A stretch of DNA of 64,000 bases. Origin: Paenibacillus fonticola DSM 21315. Lineage in GTDB: Bacteria > Bacillota > Bacilli > Paenibacillales > Paenibacillaceae. The stretch's first letter is position 1. Every line of letters begins with the position of its first letter. The stretch covers positions 1 to 64,000 of the forward strand of contig NZ_KB907258.1 in assembly GCF_000381905.1 (NCBI RefSeq). The letters are read 5' to 3'. Both the position numbers and the translations under genes were made by a program. Below the pieces are notes generated by a model that had not been told where the DNA came from, ran no database searches, and saw nothing but the letters and a program-made list of their open reading frames with translations. Below, piece after piece: positions 17,783-25,402 of this stretch.

Positions 17783-18880
17783 TTAATCGACGGAGACGGA
17801 ATCTTGAGGCATTTCTCCTGAGTCTGTCTTTTCTCTTCCAAATTCCTCTTCCGCTTGACTTTCACTCTTGATGTCAATTTTCCATCCCGTCAGTTTGGCA
17901 GCAAGCCGGGCATTCTGCCCTTTAATACCGATGGCAAGCGAGAGCTGATAGTCAGGAACGATGACACGGGCCATCTTCTCCGCTTCAAAAACTTGGACCT
18001 CGAGCACTTTGGAAGGACTCAGCGCATTAGCTACGTACTCTTCCACGCTCTCGGAATAGCGAACGATATCTATTTTCTCGCCGCGCAGCTCATTGACAAT
18101 CGTTTGGACGCGAGTCCCCTTCGGACCGACACAGGAGCCGACCGGATCCACTTCACTGTTCCTTGAATGTACGGCAATTTTAGAACGAAAGCCCGCTTCG
18201 CGCGCCACGGAGCGTATTTCGACGACGCCGTCAAATATTTCCGGCACTTCAAGCTCAAATAGACGCTTTAGCAGCCCTGGATGGGTACGTGAAAGTAAAA
18301 TTTGCGGTCCCTTCGTCGTGTTCTCTACCTTCGTTATATAAGCCTTAATCCGATCCCCATGCTTGAATTTCTCATTGGGCATCAGTTCATTAAGCGGTAG
18401 ATGAGCTTCGATTTTTCCAAGATCTACATATACATTACGCTGATCCTGACGCTGCACGATGCCGGTAACAATGTCCTCTTCCTTCTCGATAAAAGCGTTG
18501 TAAATCAATCCCCGCTCCGCTTCCCGTATGCGCTGCGTCACAACCTGCTTCGCCGTTTGGGCAGCGATGCGCCCGAAATCCCGAGGCGTTACTTCAATCT
18601 CCGAAATGTCATCCAACTGGAAGCTCGGATTGATCTCGCGAGCTGCCGTAAGAGATATTTCTGTCCGTGGATCAAGCACCTCTTCAACGACAAGCTTGCG
18701 GGCAAATACTTTAATAGCTCCGGTATGACGGTTCATATCGACCCGAACGTTTTGCGCCGTGTTGAAATTTCGCTTATAGCTGGAAATCAAAGCGGCCTCA
18801 ATCGCTTCGAATAAAATATCTTTGCTGATTCCCTTTTCCCTCTCCAACTCATTTAAGGCTTCAATAAAATCCATACTCAT
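17783..18880 (-). CDS. nusA: Transcription termination/antitermination factor NusA
   Basis: RNA-polymerase-associated factor for pausing, termination and rRNA antitermination. Domains in order: N-terminal polymerase-binding domain (1-125), S1 (IVTGIVQRQDQRNVYVDLG, about 135-200), and two KH domains (GSCVGPKGTRVQTI near 250 and IGIKGQNARLAAKLTG near 320). The short acidic tail after KH2 is the usual Firmicute form without AR repeats. The start is ATG at 18880 (MSMDFIEAL); an upstream TTG at 18889 is closer to AGGGGG and may also be used. Confidence 0.95.
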   Translation of the reverse strand: MSMDFIEALNELEREKGISKDILFEAIEAALISSYKRNFNTAQNVRVDMNRHTGAIKVFARKLVVEEVLDPRTEISLTAAREINPSFQLDDISEIEVTPRDFGRIAAQTAKQVVTQRIREAERGLIYNAFIEKEEDIVTGIVQRQDQRNVYVDLGKIEAHLPLNELMPNEKFKHGDRIKAYITKVENTTKGPQILLSRTHPGLLKRLFELEVPEIFDGVVEIRSVAREAGFRSKIAVHSRNSEVDPVGSCVGPKGTRVQTIVNELRGEKIDIVRYSESVEEYVANALSPSKVLEVQVFEAEKMARVIVPDYQLSLAIGIKGQNARLAAKLTGWKIDIKSESQAEEEFGREKTDSGEMPQDSVSVD

Positions 18881-18919
18881 CTGCCTCAAGTTCCCCCTTT
18901 CATATTCCGTTCAGGTCAA

Positions 18920-19381
18920 TTAAAAGATGATGGCCAACCTTGCGCTGGCAACTTTGTTATATGGAATGGCATGATTCTTCTTGCCTACCGCAACGACAAG
19001 CTCGTCGTTATCAAAGGAAAGAAGGCGGCCTTCAAATTCTTTCAGACCATCTACCGGTTCATATGTAGTTACAAATACATCCTTGCCGACGGCTTTCGTC
19101 ACATCCTCTGCCTTCTTGAGCGGACGCTCCGCGCCAGGTGAAGAAACTTCCAGAAAATAAGCGGAAGGAATCGGATCATCAGCATCCAGCCTCTCGCTAA
19201 GATATTCACTGATCCGGCCGCAATCATCGATATCGATGCCCCCGTCCTTGTCGACGAAGACGCGCAAAAACCAGTTGCTTCCCTCTTTTACGTATTCCAC
19301 GTCTACCAGTTCAAAGCCGTTCTCCTCCAAAAAGGGCACAACCATCTCTTCCACGGTCGCTTTGATCTTCGGTGTACTCAA
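18920..19381 (-). CDS. rimP: Ribosome maturation factor RimP
   Basis: 30S assembly factor, 153 residues. Contains the RimP signature [17 protein letters not shown], followed by [20 protein letters not shown], and a C-terminal SH3-like domain. Start TTG at 19381, eight bases after GGAGGT. First gene of the rimP-nusA-ylxR-ylxQ-infB run, with its own sigma-A promoter. In Bacillus it is directly next to polC; here 6 kb of lanthipeptide genes intervene. Confidence 0.94.
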   Translation of the reverse strand: MSTPKIKATVEEMVVPFLEENGFELVDVEYVKEGSNWFLRVFVDKDGGIDIDDCGRISEYLSERLDADDPIPSAYFLEVSSPGAERPLKKAEDVTKAVGKDVFVTTYEPVDGLKEFEGRLLSFDNDELVVAVGKKNHAIPYNKVASARLAIIF

Positions 19382-19424
19382 GCGTACCTACCTCCATAAC
19401 ATTCATTCCTATATACCAAAGAGT

Positions 19425-19450
19425 AAAGAGTGGGTTTCCCCACTCTTTAA
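19425..19450 (-). promoter_or_regulatory. Perfect 11-bp hairpin in the rimP leader
   Basis: TAAAGAGTGGG, loop TTTC, CCCACTCTTTA. It lies about 27 bases after the predicted rimP transcription start. No clean T-run follows on either strand, so it is a weak terminator candidate; it could end read-through from lanM or act as a leader element for rimP. Confidence 0.6.
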
Positions 19451-19483
19451 ACAACGGTTCTATCTCCATGATTACCAAAAAAA

Positions 19484-19512
19484 TTATAACATAGTCCAGC
19501 ACTAGTGACAAG
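19484..19512 (-). promoter_or_regulatory. Sigma-A promoter of rimP-nusA-infB
   Basis: TTGTCA (19512-19507), 17 bp, TATAAT (19489-19484) on the minus strand: perfect -10, five of six at -35, ideal spacing. Gives a leader of about 95 nt to the rimP TTG. It sits just downstream of lanM, so the housekeeping operon does not depend on the cassette for transcription. Confidence 0.8.
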
Positions 19513-19560
19513 TAAAACACCTTTACTTCACAAGACCAACGTCTGTTACAAAGCAAATTT

Positions 19561-22500
19561 CTAATCAGGGAATTGTAACGATAAAATGGAGGGGATATTA
19601 GGATTATGAAATCTAAGGAGGCTATAACCAATTCCAGAAATTCCGTTCATTAGGCCCAAAGACTCCATGTTATTCGATAAATCATTTTTCCAGTAATTAA
19701 CATCAAAATTATGAACCAGTTTCAATGCCATCTGAGTAGCTTGTATCCCTAAATCCTGCAGGTTTAATAATTGAGCCATCTGTACTAAAATTTCTACATT
19801 ACCGAAATTCCCATGACAAAGACACAGGGATTTTCCAAAACCCGATTGTTTTATTTTTTCAATAGAAACATTAATGTCATTTCTAATACTTGAATCGATA
19901 TAGTATTTGCTTATTAAAACTCTGCTTAATCCTATTCCTGGTGCTCCGTGGCACCAAAAAGAGCTGTATGAACCTTTCTCTGAAAACCTCAAATCCTTCC
20001 AATTTGATTCTTTTGCAGAATAAAACCTTTTTTCATATTGCAATAATGTATTTAAATAATCATAATAAAGCGTATTGTCAGTAATGGACCAGAGTTCTGT
20101 CATAACCCAGGCCATCCCTGCGGCTCCATGGGAAAAACCTGTCAATAAACGCTGAGACTTAATCTTTTCTTGGTTACTATTTATTAAATGTTGAGCGCAT
20201 TTATTAGACAAATTAATTAAATGCTCATTTTTGAACTTTTGATATAATTGAATGCAAATATACATTAAGCCAGTTACTCCGCCTATTAAATCCAGTTCAG
20301 TGTCCTTCTCAATAAATTGTTCTGCCTCAAAGATAACTTTAAGTGCAGAATCGTGCAATTTTTTATTTCCCCATATTGCGCCTAAATGATAATAACCGTA
20401 TGCGACACCCGCAATCCCATTATAAGCTGATATATTTTCTAGGTTTTGTTCACTGATATGACTTTGAACAGAGCTTAAAGCAGCTTTTGCTAAGTGTACG
20501 TACTTTTCTTCGTTTGTTTCCCTAGCTAAATAGGCTAAAAACAGAGAAATACCAAGCAATCCATCATACAAAGATTCGTTTGTTGGAAGAATCATCCCAT
20601 TTTCTTTTTTAATTTCAAGCCAGAAAACCTGATTCGATTCTTTGTCCCATATAGCATGCTCTATTAAAAAATCACCGATTTGTTTAGCTTTTTCTAAAAA
20701 TAATTCACTGTTATTTTGTGCTTCCAACTTCATTGATAAGTGGGCATTTTCATTTCCTTGGTAATTTACTTTGGTTTCAGGTAAATATTGACTTTCAAGA
20801 GACAATCTAATATACCGAATTTGTTTCTCACAATCTATTGGGCTAAGTTTATCTATCTTCTGATATAAATTGTCAAGACAAGAAACCTGGTAAAAATTTT
20901 CTATTACATTATTTTTGCCACTAAAAATATATTTGTTATTTATTTCAAAGCAAAAATGAGGTATATCGTTATTTAATAGATCAAAAGTTTCGTAATGAAT
21001 TATCCCTTGAATTCGATTATATAGTATGGATTCCCTCCATAAGTGATCAAAAAGTTTCACTCTAGATAATCCATCTTGCAAATAGTCCGGGTGAAGACTT
21101 GTTTCTAATAAAAAACCATATTCTTTCGTCGGACGAAGTATATGTCTTACACTCTTATCAGAAAATGAAGCTAATTGCTGTAGTAGCAGATCCGACTTGT
21201 GTCTCAGCAGTATATTGTACATGTCTTGGAAACCATCAATGATTTGATGGTAGTATTCTAAAGGATTTATGACCTTATCTCCTACGAAAAGTCTATTGGT
21301 GCTTGATGTAAATTGGGCCTTTTTCTTAGTCATTCGCATTTCATCAGTAAATTTATTTTCAATTACCCAAACTTCATTGTTACTTTCTTGTTTCTCGATA
21401 TTAACAATTGCACTAAAATCAAATTCTTCTTGATTAGTGATACTTTTAACTGGAAGAAGTAAACTAGCAAAAATTGAATCACTAAATTCCTTATTAACTA
21501 CATGCTCTTTAATTGAACCTGTAACTAAATCATAATGATTACAAAATAAAGTTTCCATATCTATCAAAATGGGAAATTCTTCATGAGCGATTACATTTTC
21601 CAGATGAAAATCAACTGCGTTGAGTATATACAGTAATGCGACATAACCTCCAAATCTATAATAATACCTCTCTACCTGTTTTTCAGTACTACAAGCTTTA
21701 TTTGAAACAAACTCCTGCCATCCATAACCTTCCTTTGAAATGGTCTTTACAGTTTTTAAGGAGTATTTGAATCCTTTTCCATTAAGCCAAGAAGTTAGAT
21801 AAGAAAACTGGTAATCTAAATCTAATGAACGAGGTTTATAAACAATTTTATCTCCTGACTCAAAAACTAAGATGGATACCGATCTTCCACCATGGTGATG
21901 ATCACCTGCACTTACATCAATCTTTATTAAATGATTATAATTTCCTTGAAAAACTTTAGATATAAGATCCACATCATTTATGAATCTCTCTAATAATTCG
22001 AAATATGATTCGGTAAACCTCGTAATTATTTCAATAATCAATCTTGCCAAAACAGGGTACAATTGCAATAGAGAAATTAAGTAATTTTTATTAGCAAGTA
22101 TATTTTCAACATAAAACAAATACCTTTCTTCCGATGTATCGCCTATTAATTCGTCAGATATTTTTGCTATATGTAATTCTTGAATTAGTGTTCGAAAACT
22201 TAGTTTACTTAGTTGATCAAACAATTGATTTAACGCGGTTAATTCAAGAGAAGTGAAATTTACAACATAACGTGTGTGATAAGTCCGCCCAAGTAAGTCA
22301 TATTTTTGCTTAAAGATGGTTTTCGCATACTCAAGAAAAGGCACGTAGAAGTTATAAAACAGCGGTTTGTCCTTACAATCTGAAACAAAATTCGTATCCG
22401 CATGAAAAATCTCTTTGAGCGTATTAACCCATTCTAATGATTTTTTATCTTTCAATCTAATGGAGTCTCTATTACTAATAATATTTTCAAAAGAATCTAG

Positions 22501-22674
22501 GTCTAATTCATCTGCTTCCAAACGGTATTGCAATTTTTCTTCAGAAAAATCTCCAACTTTTAACCATTGATCTACTATATCCTCACGTTTTAATACGCCT
22601 TCAACATAAGCTCGTTCACTTAAATACGAACCCTTCAGCCAATTATCAAAACTAAATAGCTGTTCACAAAGCAT
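19561..22674 (-). CDS. lanM: Class II lanthipeptide synthetase LanM
   Basis: 1037 residues. The N-terminal two-thirds is a DUF4135-type dehydratase: YKPRSLDL at 279-286, DFHLEN at 355-360 and IDMETLF near 373 are the conserved motifs that phosphorylate and eliminate Ser/Thr. The C-terminal third (about 700-1037) is LanC-like, with the zinc ligands Cys908 (WCHGAPG) and Cys953-His954 (CHGNFG) and the GFSHGAAGM motif upstream. All catalytic hallmarks are intact. ATG at 22674 follows GGAGGTAAGAT. It lies 120 bp after lanA beyond a terminator. Strongly AT-rich compared with flanking genes, indicating acquisition by transfer. Confidence 0.95.
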   Translation of the reverse strand: MLCEQLFSFDNWLKGSYLSERAYVEGVLKREDIVDQWLKVGDFSEEKLQYRLEADELDLDSFENIISNRDSIRLKDKKSLEWVNTLKEIFHADTNFVSDCKDKPLFYNFYVPFLEYAKTIFKQKYDLLGRTYHTRYVVNFTSLELTALNQLFDQLSKLSFRTLIQELHIAKISDELIGDTSEERYLFYVENILANKNYLISLLQLYPVLARLIIEIITRFTESYFELLERFINDVDLISKVFQGNYNHLIKIDVSAGDHHHGGRSVSILVFESGDKIVYKPRSLDLDYQFSYLTSWLNGKGFKYSLKTVKTISKEGYGWQEFVSNKACSTEKQVERYYYRFGGYVALLYILNAVDFHLENVIAHEEFPILIDMETLFCNHYDLVTGSIKEHVVNKEFSDSIFASLLLPVKSITNQEEFDFSAIVNIEKQESNNEVWVIENKFTDEMRMTKKKAQFTSSTNRLFVGDKVINPLEYYHQIIDGFQDMYNILLRHKSDLLLQQLASFSDKSVRHILRPTKEYGFLLETSLHPDYLQDGLSRVKLFDHLWRESILYNRIQGIIHYETFDLLNNDIPHFCFEINNKYIFSGKNNVIENFYQVSCLDNLYQKIDKLSPIDCEKQIRYIRLSLESQYLPETKVNYQGNENAHLSMKLEAQNNSELFLEKAKQIGDFLIEHAIWDKESNQVFWLEIKKENGMILPTNESLYDGLLGISLFLAYLARETNEEKYVHLAKAALSSVQSHISEQNLENISAYNGIAGVAYGYYHLGAIWGNKKLHDSALKVIFEAEQFIEKDTELDLIGGVTGLMYICIQLYQKFKNEHLINLSNKCAQHLINSNQEKIKSQRLLTGFSHGAAGMAWVMTELWSITDNTLYYDYLNTLLQYEKRFYSAKESNWKDLRFSEKGSYSSFWCHGAPGIGLSRVLISKYYIDSSIRNDINVSIEKIKQSGFGKSLCLCHGNFGNVEILVQMAQLLNLQDLGIQATQMALKLVHNFDVNYWKNDLSNNMESLGLMNGISGIGYSLLRFHNPNIPSILSLQFPD

Positions 22675-22741
22675 ATCTTACCTCCATGAATTGTGATGAA
22701 GTTTCTATAATATATGAATTCTCACAATTAACGATCTACCT

Positions 22742-22769
22742 AAAAAGGGTGCCACATAATAGCACCCTT
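22742..22769 (-). terminator. Terminator between lanA and lanM
   Basis: Minus-strand AAGGGTGC, 9-base loop, GCACCCTT followed by TTTAGG: an 8-bp perfect stem with T-run. Located 25 bp past the lanA stop. Such partial terminators commonly make precursor mRNA exceed enzyme mRNA. Confidence 0.8.
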
Positions 22770-22794
22770 CATCGTTTTGAAAATTTATAAATCA

Positions 22795-23031
22795 TTAGGC
22801 TTCGATACCACAGTCTCTTGGAGTTGTAACCAAACATTCTGCAACGGAAGGACAGAAAAGTGAAAGGCATTTATAAATCGAGATTCTAATAGAATTAGGA
22901 CTCACTTCCGCTCCTCCAACAACATTTTCAATTTCATTTTCACTAACAATCCCTACTGGATGATCAAAACTAGAAGCATTACCTCGAAAATCCGGATCCC
23001 GAATTGCGCGAATCTTGTCAGCCAAAGACAT
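22795..23031 (-). CDS. lanA: Class II lanthipeptide precursor LanA (mersacidin/lichenicidin-like leader)
   Basis: 78 residues from ATG 23031, eight bases after GGAGG; the ATG at 23037 is too close to that site. The leader (1-40) has IRAIRDPDFR and ends SENEIENVVGG, a double-Gly site for a C39 peptidase, resembling the mersacidin/lichenicidin leader type. The predicted core is residues 41-78, starting AEVSP and ending DCGIEA, with four Cys (55, 60, 66, 74) and seven Ser/Thr. Upstream Ser/Thr lie three or four residues before each Cys. I recognise no known lantibiotic core with this pattern. Flanked by the exporter and synthetase genes. Confidence 0.9.
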   Translation of the reverse strand: MSLADKIRAIRDPDFRGNASSFDHPVGIVSENEIENVVGGAEVSPNSIRISIYKCLSLFCPSVAECLVTTPRDCGIEA

Positions 23032-23067
23032 ATTCATTACCTCCCATATATTATTATTTTCTTCCTT

Positions 23068-23096
23068 AATATACCATAGTATTTTTTTCCATGCAA
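23068..23096 (-). promoter_or_regulatory. Sigma-A promoter of lanA
   Basis: TTGCAT (23096-23091), 17 bp, TATATT (23073-23068) on the minus strand, with TGG just before the -10 as an extended element. Lies between the lanT stop and lanA, so the precursor can be transcribed separately from the exporter. Confidence 0.75.
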
Positions 23097-23102
23097 TACT
23101 AT
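23076..23102. promoter_or_regulatory. Dyad operator candidate over the lanA promoter
   Basis: ATAGTATT at 23076-23083 and AATACTAT at 23095-23102 form a perfect 8-bp inverted repeat with an 11-bp spacer. It covers the -35 box and the spacer, a typical place for a repressor. No regulator gene is present in the cassette. Confidence 0.5.
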
Positions 23103-23111
23103 TTTATGAAT

Positions 23112-25265
23112 TTAATATGTTGTTAAGACTTCACCTTGCACGTTATCATAAAAATAGTTTTTATAATAATTATTGTTCGATATCAATTGGTAATGAGTCC
23201 CCTGGCACACAATCCTCCCATTCTCTATTACAAGTATCTGATCCGCATTCAAAATAGAGGTAAGTCTATGTGTAATAACGACTCTGGTACATTGAATGGA
23301 AGAAAAGTAGGCATCTATCTTTTGTTCATTAATATAATCCAGTGAACTGGTAGCTTCATCTAACAGTAATATGCGAGGTTTATGAAGAATCGCCCTTGCA
23401 ATGGCTAATCTTTGACGTTGTCCACCGGAAAGTGCCATTCCCATTTCAGAAATCTGAGTATGGTAATGCATAGGCATCAGCATAATTTCTTCATGAATTT
23501 GAGCAATCTTAGCTGCTTCAACTACTTCTTCGAAAGAAGCATCCGGTCTGTGAATGCTTATATTCTCAAAGATGCTGCGGTTGAACAAGTTTACATTTTG
23601 GGAAACTACACCTATGTTTGTCCTTAATTGATGTTTACTTAACTCCTCTAATAGAACCCCATCATATTTAATAGTCCCTTCTGTAGGAAAATATAACCCG
23701 GTCAGCAACCCAGCTAATGTACTTTTTCCTGAACCGGATTTCCCTACTATAGCTACCTTTTGCCCACTTTGAATATGCAGAGATACATTATCGATGACAT
23801 TCTCTCCATATTTTGAGTATTTAAAACATACATTCTCTAATTTTATTTCACCTTTAAATTTATTAATTTCTTTTAGATTATTACTTTCGTGAGGTATTGG
23901 CGAATTCATGACGTCTTGTATGCGATTTACGTGTACTTTTACCTGTCCAAACATATTTGAAATCTGTACCAATGAAGAAGTCAAAGTAAAAAATTGTATA
24001 GTTAGCGTATTAAACGCTATAAGGCTTCCTAATGATAACTGATTTGCTATAACTAACTTAGAACCAATAAATAAAATTAAAAGAGGAGCAAATATAGTAA
24101 TACTAATAGAAATTGAATTTACATAATTAATTAACTCTAACTTTTTCCTTCTGCTAGTAATCAATTTATTAAACTCTTCACACCACTTTTTCAAAAAAAT
24201 ATCTTCAACCCCCGATAACTTAATATCGGATATTCCGTATAACATTTCCGTTTGAGTTCCACTAACAATAGAAGACCTTACAATTTCCTCCTTGCTTCTC
24301 TCTACAATTTTATAATTGCTAAATATCATAAAAACTATATTCAAACCGCCCAAGATAATTGTCCACAAAGCTAGAGGTGTGGATTGATAAAACATATATA
24401 TTAATATTGTTACAACTACACCAATATCTAGTACACATTTGAAGATATAATTGGATAAGAGTTCTCTGATAGTTTGTAAGCTATTTGCTCTGAATAAAAG
24501 ATCTCCGAAAGAACGAAGCTGAAAGAAATTATAAGGTAATTTAAGAAGATGCTTAAAAAAATCTGTAGTCAATTGTGTATCTAATAAATTTTGTAAAAAT
24601 ATGACTAGCTTTCCACGTGTTAGAGTGATTATGCCAAGTGAAAAAAATAAGATAACTATTCCTAGCCCATAAATATACATTTTACTGGATGCTTCAGATA
24701 TAATGACGTTATCAATTATAAGCTTAGTAAAGAATGGAACAGCTAAAGAAATTAATTGAAGAATTATTGAGGTAGCTAGCAAACTTAATAAAATTCTCGG
24801 TGTTTTGAAAAGTAATTTGATTATTGGAATCCAACTACTAACTTGTTTTTTTAAAATCAATCTCTTCGTTGGAATGCACTTCAATACATATTTTGAAAAT
24901 TTTAGACTAAACTCATCTTCATTAAATATTCTTCTTCCATGTTCAGGATCAACGACAAAGTATTTATTTTTATATATCTTTTCTAAAACTACAAAGTGCT
25001 TCTCATCCCAGAAGATTATCAAAGGTAATTGGTCGTTATTCAATTGCTGAAGGTTCAATTTTTGACAGATAGTATCAAACCCTAATAGTTCAGCAAGTTT
25101 TTTTAGATTTAACAGTGATATTCCATCTCTTCCATGCCCTGTGAATTCACGCAATTCTAATAATGATACATGTTTACCGTGATATGCTGATATCATTGCC
25201 AAACAACATATTCCGCAATCCATTTTATCCATTTGTTCAACATACGGTACTTTTTTTTTAAAAAT
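23112..25265 (-). CDS. lanT: Bifunctional peptidase C39 / ABC exporter LanT
   Basis: Cuts the leader after the double Gly and exports the product. N-terminal C39 peptidase: catalytic Cys in MDCGICCLAM, His in KHFVVLEK, Asp in VVDPEHG. Then about six membrane segments (roughly 160-440) and a nucleotide-binding domain with GKSGSGKST and LSGGQRQRLAIARA. About 717 residues from the suggested start. The frame opens at a GTG at 25286 with no usable ribosome site, while GGAGGGGG lies 7 bases before an ATT at 25265, giving F-K-K-K-V-P-Y-V-E-Q after the initiator. I give that start tentatively. AT-rich like lanM. Confidence 0.9.
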   Translation of the reverse strand: MFKKKVPYVEQMDKMDCGICCLAMISAYHGKHVSLLELREFTGHGRDGISLLNLKKLAELLGFDTICQKLNLQQLNNDQLPLIIFWDEKHFVVLEKIYKNKYFVVDPEHGRRIFNEDEFSLKFSKYVLKCIPTKRLILKKQVSSWIPIIKLLFKTPRILLSLLATSIILQLISLAVPFFTKLIIDNVIISEASSKMYIYGLGIVILFFSLGIITLTRGKLVIFLQNLLDTQLTTDFFKHLLKLPYNFFQLRSFGDLLFRANSLQTIRELLSNYIFKCVLDIGVVVTILIYMFYQSTPLALWTIILGGLNIVFMIFSNYKIVERSKEEIVRSSIVSGTQTEMLYGISDIKLSGVEDIFLKKWCEEFNKLITSRRKKLELINYVNSISISITIFAPLLILFIGSKLVIANQLSLGSLIAFNTLTIQFFTLTSSLVQISNMFGQVKVHVNRIQDVMNSPIPHESNNLKEINKFKGEIKLENVCFKYSKYGENVIDNVSLHIQSGQKVAIVGKSGSGKSTLAGLLTGLYFPTEGTIKYDGVLLEELSKHQLRTNIGVVSQNVNLFNRSIFENISIHRPDASFEEVVEAAKIAQIHEEIMLMPMHYHTQISEMGMALSGGQRQRLAIARAILHKPRILLLDEATSSLDYINEQKIDAYFSSIQCTRVVITHRLTSILNADQILVIENGRIVCQGTHYQLISNNNYYKNYFYDNVQGEVLTTY

Positions 25266-25300
25266 AATACCCCCTCCAATCAGCACCCTTAATTTATATA

Positions 25301-25329
25301 AATATACTATATATGGTTATAACAGTAAA
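25301..25329 (-). promoter_or_regulatory. Candidate sigma-A promoter of lanT
   Basis: TTTACT (25329-25324), 17 bp, TATATT (25306-25301) on the minus strand, just downstream of the polC terminator. The surrounding sequence is AT-rich, so a chance match is possible. Confidence 0.5.
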
Positions 25330-25349
25330 CTATCTATGGTGAATGATAT

Positions 25350-25390
25350 AAAAAAAGTACCATACATAAAATGAAACTTATGCATGGTAC
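25350..25390 (-). terminator. Intrinsic terminator after polC
   Basis: Minus-strand GTACCATgCATAA pairs with TTATGtATGGTAC (one mismatch), then TTTTTTT. Lies 13 bp past the polC stop and insulates the lanthipeptide genes from polC transcription. Confidence 0.88.
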
Positions 25391-25402
25391 AAATAGCTCT
25401 TA

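Noticed and set aside
19311-19469. ATG at 19469 opens a frame running through the rimP start (MEIEPLFKEWG...)
   Set aside because: No ribosome site, and it reads through the leader hairpin and the rimP 5' end out of frame. Chance ORF.
19485-25325. TTATAACA at both edges of the lanthipeptide cassette as target duplication
   Set aside because: Eight bases in AT-rich sequence, one copy inside the rimP promoter; easily chance, with no element ends next to it.
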